Assembly: GCA_903910705.1 (NCBI GenBank)
Contig: CAIWAN010000052.1
Coordinates: 69,844 to 124,639, forward strand
Direction of reading: 5' to 3'
DNA: 54,796 nucleotides
Source of the DNA: an uncultured Candidatus Marinamargulisbacteria bacterium
Lineage (GTDB): Bacteria > Margulisbacteria > Riflemargulisbacteria > GWF2-35-9
Shown here: positions 30,001-33,000 of the stretch, in pieces
Numbering within the stretch: the first letter of the stretch is position 1
Layout of the letters: each line of letters starts with the position of its first letter
Made by a program: the position numbers and the translations under genes
The notes under the pieces: model-generated
What the model was told of the DNA's origin: nothing
The model's database searches: none
Seen by the model: the letters and a program-made list of their open reading frames with translations, nothing else

Positions 30001-33000
30001 ATCTTCGACCCGAAGATTGATCGTTGAAAACCCGTCAGGGAAATCCGTCCACGGGATCGACCAATGACTTACATAATTATTTGAATTAATGTTGATCGAG
30101 ATGGCTATATTCGTTGTAGTTTTCTGCCAAATAACCGAATACGACGCCGTGGCCAACATTGATCCACCCAGATCACTAAACTGAACGGGAATATTAGAAA
30201 TATAGGAAGGAGGCGTTCGATACCATTTATTCATAGAGGCAACAACGGTATCAACCCCTCCATTAATGGAGGGCTCTTTTTCATCTTTAAGAATGGTCCA
30301 CAATAATACATCGCTCGTGTTACTGGCTCGATCTATGGCGCGGAAACGGATCTCATTGGGGCCATTGATCAATAAATTCCAGCTAATCGTGAAATTATTT
30401 GTAAATCGAAGATCATTAATTAACGGGGCAATGGTGACGACAACAACGCCCTCATTATTTGAAATTATGTAGAAAACTGAACGAAGTCCCGCATTACCAC
30501 TATCAATGGCATCAACATCCACCTGATTGAACCAAGCGGGAGCTTTATTTTCCCATCGACCTTCTTGATAGAGCGTGTTTTTTGAAATGATGGGCGACAA
30601 CGTATCCTTTAACACATTAAAGGTCAGCCAAGCACCATAAAGGTTATGAGCATTATCCGACAAGGCAACATACACACTATTGGTTCCATTCAAGAGCGAT
30701 GCAAAGGGGATATTCCAGTAAAGATGGGCTGTATCGATTAAAGTCGACTTCGAGATGACAAACGACTGAGAGATCCCATTGTTTACAAATATCGCCCGAA
30801 ATTCAGATAAACCCGAATCCCCTTGATCAAAAACTGAAACAGACACCGGCGCCATCCAATCAGACGTCACTCGATTCCAAACATTGGTTGTGGCGGTTAC
30901 GGCGTTAGCAAATCCAGGGAGAAGGGTGTCAATTTTTATCTTAGCAACATTTGACTCCGTACTTCGGTTCCCCGCATTATCGATGGCGAAGACGCTTAAT
31001 TCATTAATGCCATTATTTAGGTCATTCCATTTGATCTCGATCGGTGAACCAATTTGTTCCGTCACACCGGACTGAATGGTTGGTCGTGATTCCCCCATAT
31101 GGTTGTTTGAGATGATCCAGCCCACAAACTTAAGACGAGCCCCCCCGAAGTCCTTAACATTAACGCTAATCTGACCACCAAACCAAGTCTGACTTGATCT
31201 ATACCACTCTAGGAACTTGGGATCGGTAGATGTCTCATAATTGTTTATGGAAGGAGCTCTTGAATCTTTAAGAATAGAAAACAAAACACTGGAAGACGTC
31301 TGATTCCCTGCTTGGTCGTTAAAGGAAACGCGGATATCATTCGTCCCATTTAGGAGGGCAGCCCAAGCGATTGCCCATTTCTGATTATATGAGAGGACAC
31401 TCTCATTCGTCTCATGACGAATAAGCTGGGGCTCGAGAGTCGTTCCGTTATTTGAGATAAGATAATACATATCCTTTAGCCCCGAGTACCCCGAATCACT
31501 GAATGGGACATTGATACTCACCATCCAGTCTTGTAATTCGCTATACCAACTCGAAAATTTTACATTATTGGACATTTCATAGCTTGAAAAACTAGGCGGC
31601 GTGATATCTTTTCGAAATGAAAAAGCTGGGGTCGCTTCGTTAGCTGTATTACCGATCAAATCATAACGTGGCAGAAATATATAATTTATTCCTTCATCGA
31701 GATCTGCCCAATTTAAGAACCAGTTATCGGTATATTCACGTCTTTGAACATTTCGACTGATCCAGTTTGTTGTTGATCGAATATTTCCCGAAATGCGATA
31801 ACTTAAATCTTTAATTCCTACCCCATCATTATCGATAAAATCGACATCAACGGATGAAATCCAAGCAGGCGGCGTGTTATGCCAAGAGGAATCTGGCGGA
31901 TGGTTATCTATATATACCGGCGCTGTATCATCCCAAAGAAAAGAAAAGACATTGGAAGAGGTAAAATTGTTAGCATTATCTCTAACCGTGACTTCAATAT
32001 CATTGGTACCTACATAAAGGTTTGCAGTGGGAATAGGCCAATTTTGGGGAAAGACGCTCATGTTTAACCCTGAGAATATTGGATGAACATCGTTATGCCC
32101 TCCGTTATGAATAATATAGAACGCATCATTAAGTTTTGATCCGCCCGTATCGCCAAAGTCAACATCGATCGAGCTAATATAATCGGGAATGATGCGATGC
32201 CATTCAGAACGATATTTCGAGTCGGTTGAATTAATATGACTGTCGATCGTAGGAGGGAGGATGTCCTTACTGATCCAAAATACTTTCACCAACGTATTCC
32301 AACTTGCTCGGTCATTCAGGGATAAGAAGACTTCGTTCAACCCATTGGTCAGCATCGAGAAAGAAACCGTCCATGGCAAGGAATACTCGGGGAGCGTTGC
32401 GTTCTTTGTCAAAACCACTTGATATTGGATGGCATTGTTATAGGAAACCAAATAGACAACATCACGAAGGCCTGATTGGAGGTCATTCATAGAAATGGGA
32501 ATACTCAACATCCAATCTTCGGTGGCATTCTTCCACCCAGATGAATAGTTTGAAGGCAATAATTTATTTGAAACAGTTGGAGTCTTCGTGTCCTTAAAAA
32601 CCGACCCTATATATAATAAGGTATAATTATTGGCTTGGTCATTGACGGAAATACGCAAATCATTGCGTCCCTCCTGCCACGCATTCCATAATATTCCCCA
32701 AGGCTGCGTATAATTCGCACTGTTCATATTCATGGTTATCCAATGAGGAAATAATCCGTTGTTGGCTGAAATAACATAGGCAATACTTTTCAGGTTTGCA
32801 TTTCCGCTATCTTGAAAGTTGATGGTGAGACTGTCATAGAACCCCACGTCTTTTGTTTGCCATTCATGGAAATACGGCGAGGTAAAATCTTCAAGGATCT
32901 GAAGCGTTGGGGATTTGGTGTCCTTTTGAATGATCACGACCGAAGATTGGGTAATATTCGACGCATTATCGCTAACGATCAAATTCACCGTATTGAAGCC